Positions 16,498 to 24,764 are shown, counted from the first letter of the stretch. The stretch is DNA of 33,584 nt from an uncultured Caulobacteraceae bacterium (GCA_902826145.1 CADEDT010000007.1:1-33584); one strand, 5' to 3'. Translations and numbers: made by a program. The notes: generated by a model from the sequence alone, not told the origin.

Positions 16498-16948
16498 TGC
16501 ACTACCGGCGTCGGTGCTGTTCGCGTGCACCCACAACGTCATCCGCTCGCCTATGGCGGCGGAGCTGATGCGGTTGCAGTTCGGTTCAGCTGTGCGGGTC
16601 GACAGTGCAGGGCTTCGCCCGGGCGAAGAGGTTTCCTATATGGCGGCCTTCGTGGTGGACGAGGTCGGCGGCGATATCTCAGGCTTCACGCCCAAGGGCT
16701 TCGATTTCTTCGAGACCGACTATTACGAGGACGGCCCGTTCGACCTCATCGTATCGCTCTCCCCCGAGGCGCATCACACCGCTTTGGAACTCGTGCCCAA
16801 GCTGGCCGCTGCCGCCGAGTATTGGCCGACCTTCGACCCGTCCTTGGCGGAAGGCTCCCGAGATCAGGTGCTTATGGAGTACCGGACGGTCCGGGACGGG
16901 CTTGCCCGGCGCATCGCCGCACGCTTTCCGCGCCCATCGACGGGATAG
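16484..16948 (+). CDS. Low-molecular-weight phosphatase / ArsC-like protein
   Basis: This 154-residue protein has the CX5R signature of low-molecular-weight protein tyrosine phosphatases and arsenate reductases near its N-terminus: CTHNVIRSPMAAELM with Cys15 and Arg21. It also has an acid-loop candidate (TFDPSLAEG). The family would hydrolyse phosphotyrosine or reduce arsenate; no extra redox Cys pair is visible, so phosphatase activity is more likely. The start at 16484 lies 14 bases inside UPF0262, consistent with translational coupling. The Asn-Val-Ile-Arg-Ser loop differs from the usual GN.CRSP form, having His-Asn in place of Gly-Asn. Confidence 0.88.
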   Translation: MSEADALPASVLFACTHNVIRSPMAAELMRLQFGSAVRVDSAGLRPGEEVSYMAAFVVDEVGGDISGFTPKGFDFFETDYYEDGPFDLIVSLSPEAHHTALELVPKLAAAAEYWPTFDPSLAEGSRDQVLMEYRTVRDGLARRIAARFPRPSTG

Positions 16949-16986
16949 GGCCGCCCGCCTATAAGGCCCCGCCAGCGCGCCGATTC

Positions 16987-16991
16987 AGGAG
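16987..16991 (+). promoter_or_regulatory. Ribosome binding site of infA
   Basis: AGGAG lies 5 bases before the infA ATG, the clearest such site in this block. It agrees with separate, strong translation of IF-1, in contrast to the overlapping genes around it. Confidence 0.7.
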
Positions 16992-16996
16992 ACCTA

Positions 16997-17215
16997 ATGG
17001 CCAAGGAAGAACTATTGGAATTCGCAGGGACGGTGGTTGAGCTTTTGCCCAACGCCACGTTCCTGGTGAAGCTTGAGAACGATCACGAGATCATCGCCCA
17101 CACCGCAGGCAAGATGCGCAAGAACCGCATCCGCGTGCTGGCCGGCGACAAGGTGCTCGTCGAGATGACGCCCTATGATCTGACGAAGGGACGCATCACG
17201 TACAGGTTCAAATAA
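16997..17215 (+). CDS. infA: Translation initiation factor IF-1
   Basis: This 72-residue protein is a complete IF-1, an S1-like OB-fold that binds the ribosomal A site during initiation. Typical sequence is seen throughout: a [20 protein letters not shown] start, [32 protein letters not shown] in the middle, and a [15 protein letters not shown] end. It follows a strong AGGAG site. Its stop codon shares one base with the next gene's ATG (TAATG). Confidence 0.98.
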   Translation: MAKEELLEFAGTVVELLPNATFLVKLENDHEIIAHTAGKMRKNRIRVLAGDKVLVEMTPYDLTKGRITYRFK

Positions 17216-18087
17216 TGGCGCAGGGCTCTCTCGACCGCGCGGTGGTGATCACCGGCGCCTCGACCGGCATCGGCCGGGCCGCGGTCGCGAAAGCTGTGCG
17301 CGAAGGCGCGCAGGTGTTCGGCAGCGTGCGCAAGCAAGCTGACGCCGACGGCCTCAAGGCCGAATTCGGCGAGGCGGTTACGCCGCTCATATTCGATGTG
17401 GCGGATGAGGCCGCCGTGCGCGCGGGCGCGGCGCAAGTAGCCGCTGTGCTTGGCAAGCGGCGCTTGTTCGGTCTGGTCAACAACGCTGGCATCGCCGTTG
17501 CTGGCCCGCTGCTGCACCTCGATACTGAGGAGATACGCCGCCAGTTCGAGATTAATCTATTCGGGGTGCACAACGCCACGCGCGCGTTTGCCGACCTGCT
17601 TGGCGCCGACAAGGAGCGCACCGGCAAGCCTGGCCGGATAGTCATGATTTCATCGGTGGGCGGTCAAAACGGGTCGCCATTTGTCGGGCCCTATGCCGCC
17701 TCGAAGTTTGCGCTCGAAGGCTACTCGCAATCGTTGCGGCGCGAACTCATGCTCTACGGCATCGACGTGATTGTCGTTGGACCGGGCGCGATCGCTACGC
17801 CGATCTGGGACAAGGCCGGCGAGGGCGATCTTGAGCGCTTCAACAATACCGATTACGGGCCGATGCTGAAGGGCGTCGAGAATTACATGGTGAGCCAAGG
17901 CAAATCTGGTTTGCCGGCGTCCGACGTTGGCGATCTTGTCTGGTTCTGCTTGTCCGATCCTAAGCCAAAAACGCGCTACAAGATTCTGCGTCGGCCATTC
18001 ATGGACGTGACGCTTCCGCGCTGGCTAGGCCCTCGCGCCGTCGATGGCATTATCGCCAAGCGTCTGGGCTTTCCGAAGCGCCCATGA
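17215..18087 (+). CDS. Short-chain dehydrogenase/reductase
   Basis: The 290-residue enzyme is a classical SDR using NAD(P). It has the [11 protein letters not shown] dinucleotide-binding loop, NNAGIA, a catalytic Ser in MISSVGG, and the YAASK catalytic Tyr-Lys pair, followed by [11 protein letters not shown]. The C-terminal extension is longer than in many SDRs. The substrate is unknown. The ATG overlaps the infA stop by one base, and the stop overlaps maf by four, so it is firmly part of the operon. In the alphaproteobacterial order I know, maf follows infA directly, so this gene looks like a lineage-specific insertion. Confidence 0.92.
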   Translation: MAQGSLDRAVVITGASTGIGRAAVAKAVREGAQVFGSVRKQADADGLKAEFGEAVTPLIFDVADEAAVRAGAAQVAAVLGKRRLFGLVNNAGIAVAGPLLHLDTEEIRRQFEINLFGVHNATRAFADLLGADKERTGKPGRIVMISSVGGQNGSPFVGPYAASKFALEGYSQSLRRELMLYGIDVIVVGPGAIATPIWDKAGEGDLERFNNTDYGPMLKGVENYMVSQGKSGLPASDVGDLVWFCLSDPKPKTRYKILRRPFMDVTLPRWLGPRAVDGIIAKRLGFPKRP

Positions 18088-18641
18088 CCCGTCTTGTGCT
18101 CGCCAGCGCGTCGCCGCGCCGGCTCGCGCTCTTGGCGCAGATCGGCATTACGCCGGACGAAGTCATTGCTGCCGACATCGACGAAACGCCGCTGCCGAAG
18201 GAAACGCCGCGCAATTTGGCGCTGCGGTTGGCCCGGCAGAAAGCTGAGGCCGTCAAGGCCAAGGACGTGATCATCCTGGCGGCTGACACGGTGGTGGCGG
18301 TCGGCCGCCGCGTTCTGCCGAAGGCCGAGAAAGAAGCTGAGGCGCGCGATTGCATGCGCCTGCTCTCTGGGAGGTCGCACCGGGTCTACACCGGCGTCGC
18401 CGTGAAGCTGCCTAGCGGCGAGGTGCGCGAGCGTCTCGTCGAGACGCGTGTCGCCTTCAAAGTTCTGAGCGCAGCGGAGATCGAGGCTTACATTGCCAGC
18501 GGAGAGTGGCGCGGCAAGGCAGGCGGGTACGCCGCGCAAGGGCTTGCTGGCCGCTACATCACCTCGATTATTGGCTCCTATTCGTCCGTCATCGGTCTGC
18601 CGCTCTACGAAACCGCGAACCTCATCGAGTCCGCTAGATGA
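18084..18641 (+). CDS. maf: Maf family nucleotide pyrophosphatase
   Basis: The 185-residue protein starts with [18 protein letters not shown], the Maf signature, and carries [14 protein letters not shown] with the catalytic Asp, [13 protein letters not shown], and [20 protein letters not shown] near the end. Family members hydrolyse non-canonical or excess nucleoside triphosphates (dTTP/UTP or m7GTP types) and so act in house-cleaning and possibly septum control. Which subtype this is was not resolved. It overlaps both neighbours by ATGA. Confidence 0.95.
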   Translation: MTRLVLASASPRRLALLAQIGITPDEVIAADIDETPLPKETPRNLALRLARQKAEAVKAKDVIILAADTVVAVGRRVLPKAEKEAEARDCMRLLSGRSHRVYTGVAVKLPSGEVRERLVETRVAFKVLSAAEIEAYIASGEWRGKAGGYAAQGLAGRYITSIIGSYSSVIGLPLYETANLIESAR

Positions 18642-19723
18642 GCGAGCCGCTCGAAACCTGGATCGACGCCGCCATCGGCGAAACGCGCGAAGCTCTGGTG
18701 CGCGATGGCAAGCCGATCGCGCTCCGCATCAGCCGCGCCAGCGATGAAGGCCGCCGCGCGCGCTGGGGGGAGCTGTATTGCGCGCGTGTGCGCGAGATCG
18801 ATCGTCGCCGGCGCGGTGCGTTCTTGGAACTCGGACTACGTGAACAGCAGGGTTTCCTGCCCTTGGGAGACGATGGCCGCGTACGCATGCGCAAGGAGCG
18901 CGTGAATCTGCGTGAGGGTCAAGGCGTCGTCGTGGGCATTACGCGCGAAGCGGCGCGCGGGAAAAATCCGGTCGTTGACCTCAGCGAAACGGGTCATGAC
19001 GGCGAGGAGCCGCATCGCATCGCGCGTCACGATGTCGATGAAGAATTGGTGCTCGCGAAGCCCGCGCCCGATCCGCAGCTTCGCGCCAAGCTGGACGGGG
19101 CCATCGAAGATGCGCTCGCCCGCACCACCCCAATTCCCGGCGGCGGCATGCTGACGATCGACGCCGTCACCGCGCTGACCGCAATTGATGTCGACGCCGG
19201 CGCCCGTCAAGGCAGCGGTGATCCAGAACGCTTCGCGCTCGATCTCAACATCGCCGCCGCACAGGAAGCTGCGCGCCAGATCCGGCTGCGCAATCTGGGC
19301 GGCATCATCGCGATTGATTTCGTCTCGCTCCGCGCCAAGTCACATCTCAAAGCTCTGGAGGATGCGGTGCGTGCAGCGTTCGCAGATGACCCTTGGAGCG
19401 TCCAATTCGGCGGGTTGTCGAGGTTCGGCGTCTACGAGCTGGCACGCGCGCAGTTGCGGACGCCGCTTCATGAGCAGCTTCGTGATCCCGACGGCCGCCT
19501 GAGTGCGGAGACGGTCGCTCTGATGGCGCTGCGAGCCATCGAGCGCGAAGGCCGGGCGCATACGGGCCGTCAGATTGCTTGCACCATATCGCCGGAAGTG
19601 AAAGCTTGGCTTGATGCAGCCGAGATCGATTGGCGCGCTGAGCTTTCGAACCGTATCGGGATGCGCTGGACAATCGATTCAGCCCCTGGCCCGCGCGACA
19701 AGATCGATGTGAGGGCGCCATGA
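18638..19723 (+). CDS. Short RNase E/G family ribonuclease
   Basis: The 361-residue protein has an S1-like region (about 40-105; [17 protein letters not shown]) and the RNase E/G catalytic core: [16 protein letters not shown] with Asp184, and [11 protein letters not shown] with Asp227. The position of the usual Asn in IDIN is Asp186 here. After the core there is [15 protein letters not shown], but the CPxCxG zinc-link that joins subunits in RNase E and G is absent. The protein is about 130 residues shorter than E. coli RNase G. It may be a monomeric or divergent nuclease for RNA processing. It overlaps maf and yacG by ATGA. Confidence 0.9.
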   Translation: MSEPLETWIDAAIGETREALVRDGKPIALRISRASDEGRRARWGELYCARVREIDRRRRGAFLELGLREQQGFLPLGDDGRVRMRKERVNLREGQGVVVGITREAARGKNPVVDLSETGHDGEEPHRIARHDVDEELVLAKPAPDPQLRAKLDGAIEDALARTTPIPGGGMLTIDAVTALTAIDVDAGARQGSGDPERFALDLNIAAAQEAARQIRLRNLGGIIAIDFVSLRAKSHLKALEDAVRAAFADDPWSVQFGGLSRFGVYELARAQLRTPLHEQLRDPDGRLSAETVALMALRAIEREGRAHTGRQIACTISPEVKAWLDAAEIDWRAELSNRIGMRWTIDSAPGPRDKIDVRAP

Positions 19724-19899
19724 GTAAGTGCGCCATTTGCGGCAAGCCGCAGGACCCAAAATTTCGGCCGTTCTGCTCAAAGCGCTGCGCCGATGTCGAT
19801 CTCAATCGCTGGCTGAGCGGCGGATACGCCATCCCAGCCGTGGAAGAAGATGATCCGGATGCGGAAAGCTCTTCGCCGCCGCCGGAGCGCAAGGACTGA
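19720..19899 (+). CDS. yacG: DNA gyrase inhibitor YacG
   Basis: A 59-residue protein with a Cys4 zinc-finger: Cys4, Cys7, Cys19 and Cys23 in KCAICGKP and RPFCSKRCADVDL, then LNRWLSGGYAIP, the family's second signature. YacG binds GyrB and inhibits gyrase. The acidic, Pro-rich tail (EEDDPDAESSSPPP) is usual. The ATG overlaps the stop of the RNase gene, which ends the long plus-strand block. The next gene converges on it with a 4-base gap. Confidence 0.95.
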   Translation: MSKCAICGKPQDPKFRPFCSKRCADVDLNRWLSGGYAIPAVEEDDPDAESSSPPPERKD

Positions 19900-19903
19900 G
19901 GCG

Positions 19904-20188
19904 CTATTTCGCGGGCGCGATGAAGATCGTAAAGGGCGTAAAATCCTCGTCGCCCTGCATGCGCAGCGAACCGATGGCGACGACTGTCTTCTGATCCTTG
20001 TTCTTCACCACGCCATTGAGCTCGTATTCAACGTGCCCGCGCGAGAACACTTCGCGTTCGGCATGCTCGAAGAACGCCGCGACGATATCGTCGGCAGGGC
20101 GTTTCATAAGGTCGTCGCGATGGTCGAAGCGGTATGCGCCTTCCGCGCCAGTCACCGAATCCAACATGCGCGCGACGTACTTGGTCAT
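19904..20188 (-). CDS. Conserved hypothetical small protein
   Basis: This 94-residue soluble protein, beginning MTKYVARMLDSVTGAEGAYRF, has a pattern of strands and charged loops with HAEREVFSRGHVEYELNGVV and a TPFTIFIAPAK end. I do not recognise a named family. It is 65 bases downstream of xthA on the same strand and may share its transcript. No membrane segment or metal motif is seen. Confidence 0.75.
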   Translation of the reverse strand: MTKYVARMLDSVTGAEGAYRFDHRDDLMKRPADDIVAAFFEHAEREVFSRGHVEYELNGVVKNKDQKTVVAIGSLRMQGDEDFTPFTIFIAPAK

Positions 20189-20253
20189 GGCCTCGCTCCG
20201 AACAGCGTGAACGGCGACGCTATTCGTGTTGTGCGACAGCTTAGTGACGCGGC

Positions 20254-21036
20254 TTATGTAAACGTGGCGACGATCGGCACGTGGTCAGACGCCTTCTCGA
20301 GCCCGCGCGCCTTCTTGAAAATCTCGACGCCGTCCAACCGATCCGCCGCCTGTGGCGAGAGCAGAAGGTGATCGATGCGGATGCCGTGATCCTTTTGCCA
20401 GGCGCCGGCTTGATAGTCCCAGAACGTGTATCGATGCGCAGCGCCATCAGCCTGCATGTACGCATCGCGAAGGCCCAGGTTCAGCAGCGTGCGATAGGCG
20501 GCGCGCGTTTCTGGCTGAAACAGGGCATCGCCCGTCCACACCGCCGGGTTATGGCAATCTACTTCGCGGGAAATGACGTTGTAGTCGCCCGCGATGATGA
20601 AGCGCTCCTCAAGCGCCAGTAGCCCCTGCAAGTGCTCGCGCAGCTTGTCCATGAAGGCGAGCTTGAACTGAAATTTCTCCGTACCGATCGGATTGCCGTT
20701 CGGCGCGTAGATCGACGCCACGCGCACCGGCCCATCGGGCGCCGCGATGACACTTTCAATGTAGCGCGCTTGTTCGTGGTCAAGTCCTGGAATGCCGCGC
20801 GTGGTTTCTTCGATGCGATGCTTCGAAAGCAGGGCGACGCCGTTATAGCTCTTCTGCCCGAACGTCTCGATGTTGAAGCCCATCGCTTCGAACTCGAGCC
20901 TGGGAAAGCGCGGGTCCTCACATTTGATTTCCTGCAGACACCAGATGTCCGCGTTCACTTCCTCGAACACTTTCAGCGCCGTGGGCAGGCGTGCGAGGAT
21001 GGAATTGACGTTCCAGGCTGCGATCTTGAGGGCCAT
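20254..21036 (-). CDS. xthA: Exodeoxyribonuclease III
   Basis: The 260-residue enzyme removes damaged 3' ends and cuts at abasic sites in base-excision repair. Motifs are complete: KIAAWNVNSILAR (metal-binding Asn), LQEIKCED (Glu), SIYAPNG (Tyr), IIAGDYNV (Asp/Asn), YTFWDYQ, IRIDHLLLS (Asp) and SDHVPIVATF (His). The start MALKIAAWNV fits the family, but this ATG lies inside a 14-bp RNA hairpin (21030-21064), and no good ribosome site precedes it. A TTG at 21072 or GTG at 21042 would be alternatives. A small membrane peptide gene lies 46 bases upstream on the same strand. Confidence 0.95.
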   Translation of the reverse strand: MALKIAAWNVNSILARLPTALKVFEEVNADIWCLQEIKCEDPRFPRLEFEAMGFNIETFGQKSYNGVALLSKHRIEETTRGIPGLDHEQARYIESVIAAPDGPVRVASIYAPNGNPIGTEKFQFKLAFMDKLREHLQGLLALEERFIIAGDYNVISREVDCHNPAVWTGDALFQPETRAAYRTLLNLGLRDAYMQADGAAHRYTFWDYQAGAWQKDHGIRIDHLLLSPQAADRLDGVEIFKKARGLEKASDHVPIVATFT

Positions 21037-21064
21037 GCCCACGGGCTTAGCCGTGGGCTGGCCC
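21030..21064 (-). promoter_or_regulatory. Long hairpin covering the xthA start codon
   Basis: An 8-bp stem (GCCCACGG/CCGTGGGC, 6-base loop) continues after one bulged base into a further 6-bp stem, ending with GGCCA/TGGCC. The bulge is the A of the xthA ATG, and its T and G are paired. It could block translation, act as a terminator for the upstream peptide gene, or mark a wrong start call. Confidence 0.5.
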
Positions 21065-21082
21065 CCGTTCAACTAAGGGGCT

Positions 21083-21235
21083 TCAACCGAACCAGCCCAT
21101 CGCGACGGCGGCAAAGCCAATGACGACGAGCAGCACACCGAACCCGAGCACATAGCGCATGCCGACACCGGTTTGGCCCGCACGGGCTTCTTCTTCTTCC
21201 ACTTCAACGTGGTCGCCGACCTTTTTGGCGGTCAT
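21083..21235 (-). CDS. 50-residue single-pass membrane peptide
   Basis: The peptide starts MTAKKVGDHVEVEEEEARAG and ends with one hydrophobic helix (YVLGFGVLLVVIGFAAVAMGWF). AAGGAG lies about 6 bases before the ATG, which favours this start over open frame further upstream. The acidic N-terminus likely faces the cytoplasm. It is 46 bases upstream of xthA, separated by the hairpin. No family is recognised. Confidence 0.7.
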   Translation of the reverse strand: MTAKKVGDHVEVEEEEARAGQTGVGMRYVLGFGVLLVVIGFAAVAMGWFG

Positions 21236-21322
21236 GGACGCTTCTCCTTCGCCCCCGCACTGACATTTCCTGTCCAAGCCCGAGGGAAAGCCAAAATCAG
21301 AGCGCCGTGATAGAAGGGCGCC

Positions 21323-21655
21323 ATGATTGTAATCCTGTGGGCCTTCACTCTGTTCCATCTGGCGGTGGGGCTGGCCAGTTTGGGCTTAGCGTTGCGGCTG
21401 CTAACGCCGGTGGAGCGATCACACTGGCGTTCGCGCAGCGCGCTTTTGGTCGCTGAATTTCTCTGCTGGATCTACCCCATTGCGGCGTTCGTTGCGGTGA
21501 AGTCGGCTTGGGCCGCGCACGCCGCCGGGCAACATTACGCAATCCCGATGCTGATCTCGCCGATACTCTGGCTCGTGCTGATGGGCTTGCTGTTCGCGAT
21601 CGTCGACTTCGCGGAAGACGGGGTGCTGGGGAATGCGCGGAAGGCCGCGCCTTAG
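21323..21655 (+). CDS. Small multi-pass membrane protein
   Basis: This 110-residue protein has three likely membrane helices (about 3-27, 40-60 and 75-97) and a charged C-terminus. An AGAAGGG site precedes the ATG. It is a lone plus-strand gene among minus-strand genes, and its TAG overlaps the reverse stop codon of the nitroreductase gene by two bases. I recognise no family; a DUF of small inner-membrane proteins is most likely. Confidence 0.75.
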   Translation: MIVILWAFTLFHLAVGLASLGLALRLLTPVERSHWRSRSALLVAEFLCWIYPIAAFVAVKSAWAAHAAGQHYAIPMLISPILWLVLMGLLFAIVDFAEDGVLGNARKAAP

Positions 21656-22311
21656 AATCCTCTGAACTCCGCAATCTCGTCCACCGGCGCGCGATCACTG
21701 CGCAGTGAATTCACCGCCTTCGACGTATCCGCATAGCCCAACGCCATGCCGCAATAGATCATCTCGTGATCGCCTAGGCCGAAGTGCGCGGCGAGCGGCG
21801 CGCGCATGCGCGCCCACGCTTCCTGCATGCAGCTCTGCACACCACGTTCAAGCGCGGCCAGCGCGACGCTCTGCATGAACATGCCGAGATGCGCCCATTG
21901 GCCGTGGCCCATGGCTTTGTCGATGACGAAGAAGAGCCCAACGGGCGCGCCGAAGAATTCGAAGTTCTGCGCCAGGTGCATGAAGCGCGCTGGCTTGTTG
22001 TCGCGGCCAATGCCGAGGAGCGCGTACATGTCCTCGCCCACCTTGTAGCGGCGCGTGCGATAGGGCTCCCAAAGGTTGGCCGGATAGACGAGCCGCTCGC
22101 CTTCATCGCCCGGCAAATTCGCCTTCGCTAGCGCCACCACGGCGTCGCGTTCCACGCCCGCGACAGCGATCACCTTCCACGGCTGCAGATTGCCGCCCGA
22201 CGGCGCGTAGCGGGCGACGTCCATGATCTCACGCACGACCGCTTCCGGAATCGGATCGGGCTTGAATGCGCGGATGGAGATGCGTTGTTTGATGGCGTCG
22301 ATCACGTTCAT
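21652..22311 (-). CDS. Nitroreductase family FMN oxidoreductase
   Basis: The 219-residue protein starts MNVIDAIKQRISIRAFKPDP, the nitroreductase FMN-phosphate arginine motif, and has APSGGNLQPWKVIAV, the FMN loop. It ends with LGDHEMIYCGMALGYAD, also typical. The enzyme would be a soluble FMN flavoprotein reducing nitro- or quinone substrates with NAD(P)H, usually as a dimer. The physiological substrate is unknown. It lies 61 bases downstream of the Sel1-like gene on the same strand. Confidence 0.93.
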   Translation of the reverse strand: MNVIDAIKQRISIRAFKPDPIPEAVVREIMDVARYAPSGGNLQPWKVIAVAGVERDAVVALAKANLPGDEGERLVYPANLWEPYRTRRYKVGEDMYALLGIGRDNKPARFMHLAQNFEFFGAPVGLFFVIDKAMGHGQWAHLGMFMQSVALAALERGVQSCMQEAWARMRAPLAAHFGLGDHEMIYCGMALGYADTSKAVNSLRSDRAPVDEIAEFRGF

Positions 22312-22372
22312 GCGTCCGGTATGAACCGCTGACGGCTTGCCGACCAGACTGCCGTTGCGTCGGCGTAGAAGT

Positions 22373-23002
22373 CTATTTCCGCCCCTGTGTCCGATCCCGG
22401 ATTTCGCGCGCGTACTCGCGGCCGATTTTCTGCGCCTGTTCGATTTCCTTGGCGCTCATTTCCTTGGCCAGCGCCGCGGCGCGTTTGCGCGCTGGATCAT
22501 CAGCCGCGAGCGTCACGGCGGCGTAGAGCCAGGAGAGCGCTTCGATTGGATCACGCTGCATCAGCATATCGGAGAGGTGCGTCATCGCCGGCGCGTAACC
22601 CAATTCGGACGCGCGCATCAGCCAGCGGCGCGCCTCATCCGGCTCGCTCATGGTCGCGAGCTGCACCATCGCTTCGCGATCGCCCGCACCGGCGGCGGAG
22701 CGGAATTGCGTGCGGGCTTCCTCGTTGTTTTTCAGCGTGCCGACGCCGGAGCGGAGCGCGATGCCGTAAGCCGTTTGCGCGCCGGGATGGCCAAACTCCG
22801 AACCGCGCTGGAAGCATTCAACCGCTGCGGCTTTATCAACCGCGCCGCCGAGACCGCGCCAGTAGAGGATGCCCAGGTGGTAGAAGCCTGTTGGCCGCGG
22901 CTCGTCCTGCAGCGCGTCTTCGAAGAGCTTGCGCGACCGCTTCCATTCGCCTTTCTCGAAGGCGTCGATGCCCTTATCGAGTTTGGAGCGGCCGCCGAAC
23001 AT
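22373..23002 (-). CDS. Sel1-like repeat protein coupled to erpA
   Basis: The 209-residue soluble protein starts MFGGRSKLDKGIDAFEKGEW. It contains Sel1/TPR-like repeats: FYHLGILYWRGLGGAVDKAAAVECF, AQTAYGIALRSGVGTLKNNEEA and further degenerate copies to about residue 180. Such repeats bind partner proteins. Its ATG overlaps the erpA TGA by one base (TGATG), so it is translated with the iron-sulfur carrier. The open frame runs further upstream, but that part would lie inside erpA. No signal peptide is seen. Confidence 0.85.
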   Translation of the reverse strand: MFGGRSKLDKGIDAFEKGEWKRSRKLFEDALQDEPRPTGFYHLGILYWRGLGGAVDKAAAVECFQRGSEFGHPGAQTAYGIALRSGVGTLKNNEEARTQFRSAAGAGDREAMVQLATMSEPDEARRWLMRASELGYAPAMTHLSDMLMQRDPIEALSWLYAAVTLAADDPARKRAAALAKEMSAKEIEQAQKIGREYAREIRDRTQGRK

Positions 23003-23328
23003 CAGACCGAGAAGCTGACGCCGCAGCCGCAGCTCGACGTCGCATTCGGGTTTTTCACTTTGAAGGATGCGCCGATCAATTCGTCGACCCAATCCACTTC
23101 GGAGCCGAGCAGGAACGGCAGCGATACCGGATCGACGAACAGGCGCGCGCCGTCGCGCTCGACAACGATGTCGTCAGCGTTCGGCGCCTGGGCCACGCCG
23201 ATCTCGTACTGGAAGCCGGAGCAGCCCCCGCCCTCGACGGCAACGCGCAGACCAGCGCCGGACGGTTCATCGGCAACCACGGTCTTGATCCGCGCGGCGG
23301 CGGTTGCAGAGAGAGCGATGTCAGCCAT
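23002..23328 (-). CDS. erpA: A-type iron-sulfur cluster carrier
   Basis: This 108-residue HesB/IscA-family protein carries Fe-S clusters to apo-enzymes. The three conserved cysteines are present: Cys36 in GGCSGFQY and Cys100/Cys102 in SSCGCGVSF. ErpA is the usual name at this site next to dgt in alphaproteobacteria; IscA or SufA share the motifs. It is divergent from dgt with an 84-base gap that should hold both promoters. Confidence 0.93.
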   Translation of the reverse strand: MADIALSATAAARIKTVVADEPSGAGLRVAVEGGGCSGFQYEIGVAQAPNADDIVVERDGARLFVDPVSLPFLLGSEVDWVDELIGASFKVKNPNATSSCGCGVSFSV

Positions 23329-23397
23329 TCGTTAACATTGACCTTTGGGCGCTTTCTCAAGCGTGTGCCCCCCATATATGATCTAACCGATCAGGTG

Positions 23398-23402
23398 AGG
23401 AG
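23398..23402 (+). promoter_or_regulatory. Ribosome binding site that sets the dgt start
   Basis: AGGAG lies 10 bases before GTG 23413. There is no ATG in the frame near the family's N-terminus, and the open frame further upstream is antisense to erpA. Confidence 0.65.
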
Positions 23403-23412
23403 AAGCCGGTTC

Positions 23413-24645
23413 GTGGCTGACGGGCAGAAAGCAGTGAAAAAGGCGCGGGCGGCGAAGGCCGAGCCGCCTTTTGTTCGCCCGGCACGTGCGCCGTACGCCA
23501 CCGATCCGGCCCGTTCCCGCGGCCGCCTTCATGACGAACCGGACAGCAAGACGCGCACGCCATTCGAGCGCGACCGCGACCGTATCGTCCATTCCAGCGC
23601 CTTTCGGCGGCTACGCGGCAAGACGCAGGTGTTCGTTGCGCACGAGGGCGATCACTACCGCACGCGGCTGACGCATTCGCTCGAAGTGGCGCAGATCGCG
23701 CGCAGCGTCGCGCGGGTCATGGGCCTTGATGATGATCTCGCCGAATGCCTTGGCATCGCCCACGATCTCGGTCACCCGCCGTTCGGGCACACGGGCGAAG
23801 ACGTGCTCGACGCGTGCATGGATGGCTTTCAGGGCTTCGATCACAACGCGCAGACGCTGCGCGTGCTGACGAAGCTTGAGCGCAAGTATCCCGCGTTCGA
23901 CGGGCTCAATCTCACTTGGGAAACGCTTGAAGGCGTGGTGAAGCACAACGGCCCGCTGATCCGGTATGGGCAGAAGTTCGAGGATCTGCCGGTGGCAATC
24001 CAAGAATACGTCGCCACACACGATCTTGAGCTGGACTCATGGCCGAGCCTCGAAGCGCAAGTGGCCGCGCACGCTGACGACGTCGCCTACAACAATCATG
24101 ATATTGATGATGGTCTTCGCGCCGGACTTTTCTCGCTGCAGGAACTGCGCGAGGAAGTGCCGATGGTCGAGCGCGTGCTGCTCACCGTTGAACGCGATCA
24201 TCCAGGCGTCGACGAATTCCGCACGTCGGCAGAGACCATCCGCCGTCTGATCGGCGTCTGGATCGACGATCTGGTTTGGGAATCGGGAAACCGCATCGCC
24301 AAGGCCAAACCTGAGAGCGTCGAGGACGTCCGCGCGGCCGGCACGCCGCTGATCGGCTTTTCCGATGTGATGAACGAGCACCAGGCAATTCTGCGCCGCT
24401 TCCTGATGGCGCGCATGTACCGCCACTGGAAGGTCAACCGCTCGCGCAGTCACGCCAAGCGCATCCTGAAGCAGCTGTTCGACCTGTTCATCGCGGAACC
24501 GGAATTGTTGCCGCCTAGCTGGCAGCAGGGCGGCGATGGCCCACGCGGCCAGCGCACGGCGCGGCGCGTCTGCGACTACATCGCCGGCATGACCGACGAT
24601 TTCGCCATCGATGAACACCGCCGGCTTTTCAATCTAGAGCGCTAG
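23413..24645 (+). CDS. dgt: Deoxyguanosinetriphosphate triphosphohydrolase-like protein
   Basis: The protein has 410 residues from the GTG start, a normal length for the short Dgt-like type. It holds an HD metal site: RTRLTHSLEVAQIAR (His88), IAHDLGHPPFGHTGED (His117-Asp118), and a later ADDVAYNNHDIDDGLRAG. The enzyme splits dNTPs to nucleosides and triphosphate, trimming the dNTP pool. The N-terminal RTPFERDRDRIVHSSAFRRLRGKTQVF stretch is also diagnostic. It is divergent from erpA and first in the dgt–SPOR–nagZ run. In relatives argS often follows it; argS is not present here. Confidence 0.94.
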   Translation: MADGQKAVKKARAAKAEPPFVRPARAPYATDPARSRGRLHDEPDSKTRTPFERDRDRIVHSSAFRRLRGKTQVFVAHEGDHYRTRLTHSLEVAQIARSVARVMGLDDDLAECLGIAHDLGHPPFGHTGEDVLDACMDGFQGFDHNAQTLRVLTKLERKYPAFDGLNLTWETLEGVVKHNGPLIRYGQKFEDLPVAIQEYVATHDLELDSWPSLEAQVAAHADDVAYNNHDIDDGLRAGLFSLQELREEVPMVERVLLTVERDHPGVDEFRTSAETIRRLIGVWIDDLVWESGNRIAKAKPESVEDVRAAGTPLIGFSDVMNEHQAILRRFLMARMYRHWKVNRSRSHAKRILKQLFDLFIAEPELLPPSWQQGGDGPRGQRTARRVCDYIAGMTDDFAIDEHRRLFNLER

Positions 24646-24665
24646 GCGTCAACGACTCCGTTACG

Positions 24666-24675
24666 GTTCCGGAAC
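24666..24675. repeat. 10-bp perfect palindrome between dgt and the SPOR gene
   Basis: GTTCCGGAAC lies 21 bases after the dgt stop. It is too short for a terminator by itself. An operator half or chance is possible. Confidence 0.2.
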
Positions 24676-24764
24676 TATGGATTCCGCATGGCTGCTCTTC
24701 GCTGCGTTAAGCAGGGGTGAAGCAGCCGCGTGGTAAACAGCCCTTTGATTCCGGGAGCGCGTCG

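Noticed and set aside
19347..19892. 181-residue frame opposite the RNase E/G and yacG genes
   Set aside because: Antisense shadow covering two well-supported genes, with low-complexity composition.
22387..23412. Long open frame upstream of dgt in the same frame
   Set aside because: It is antisense to the Sel1-like gene and erpA, reads as Arg/Ala-rich shadow sequence, and the dgt family N-terminus plus AGGAG place the start at 23413.
23329..23412. Possible sigma-70 promoter (TTGACC and TATGAT) before dgt
   Set aside because: The two hexamers are 33 bases apart, too far to form one promoter, so no promoter is called.
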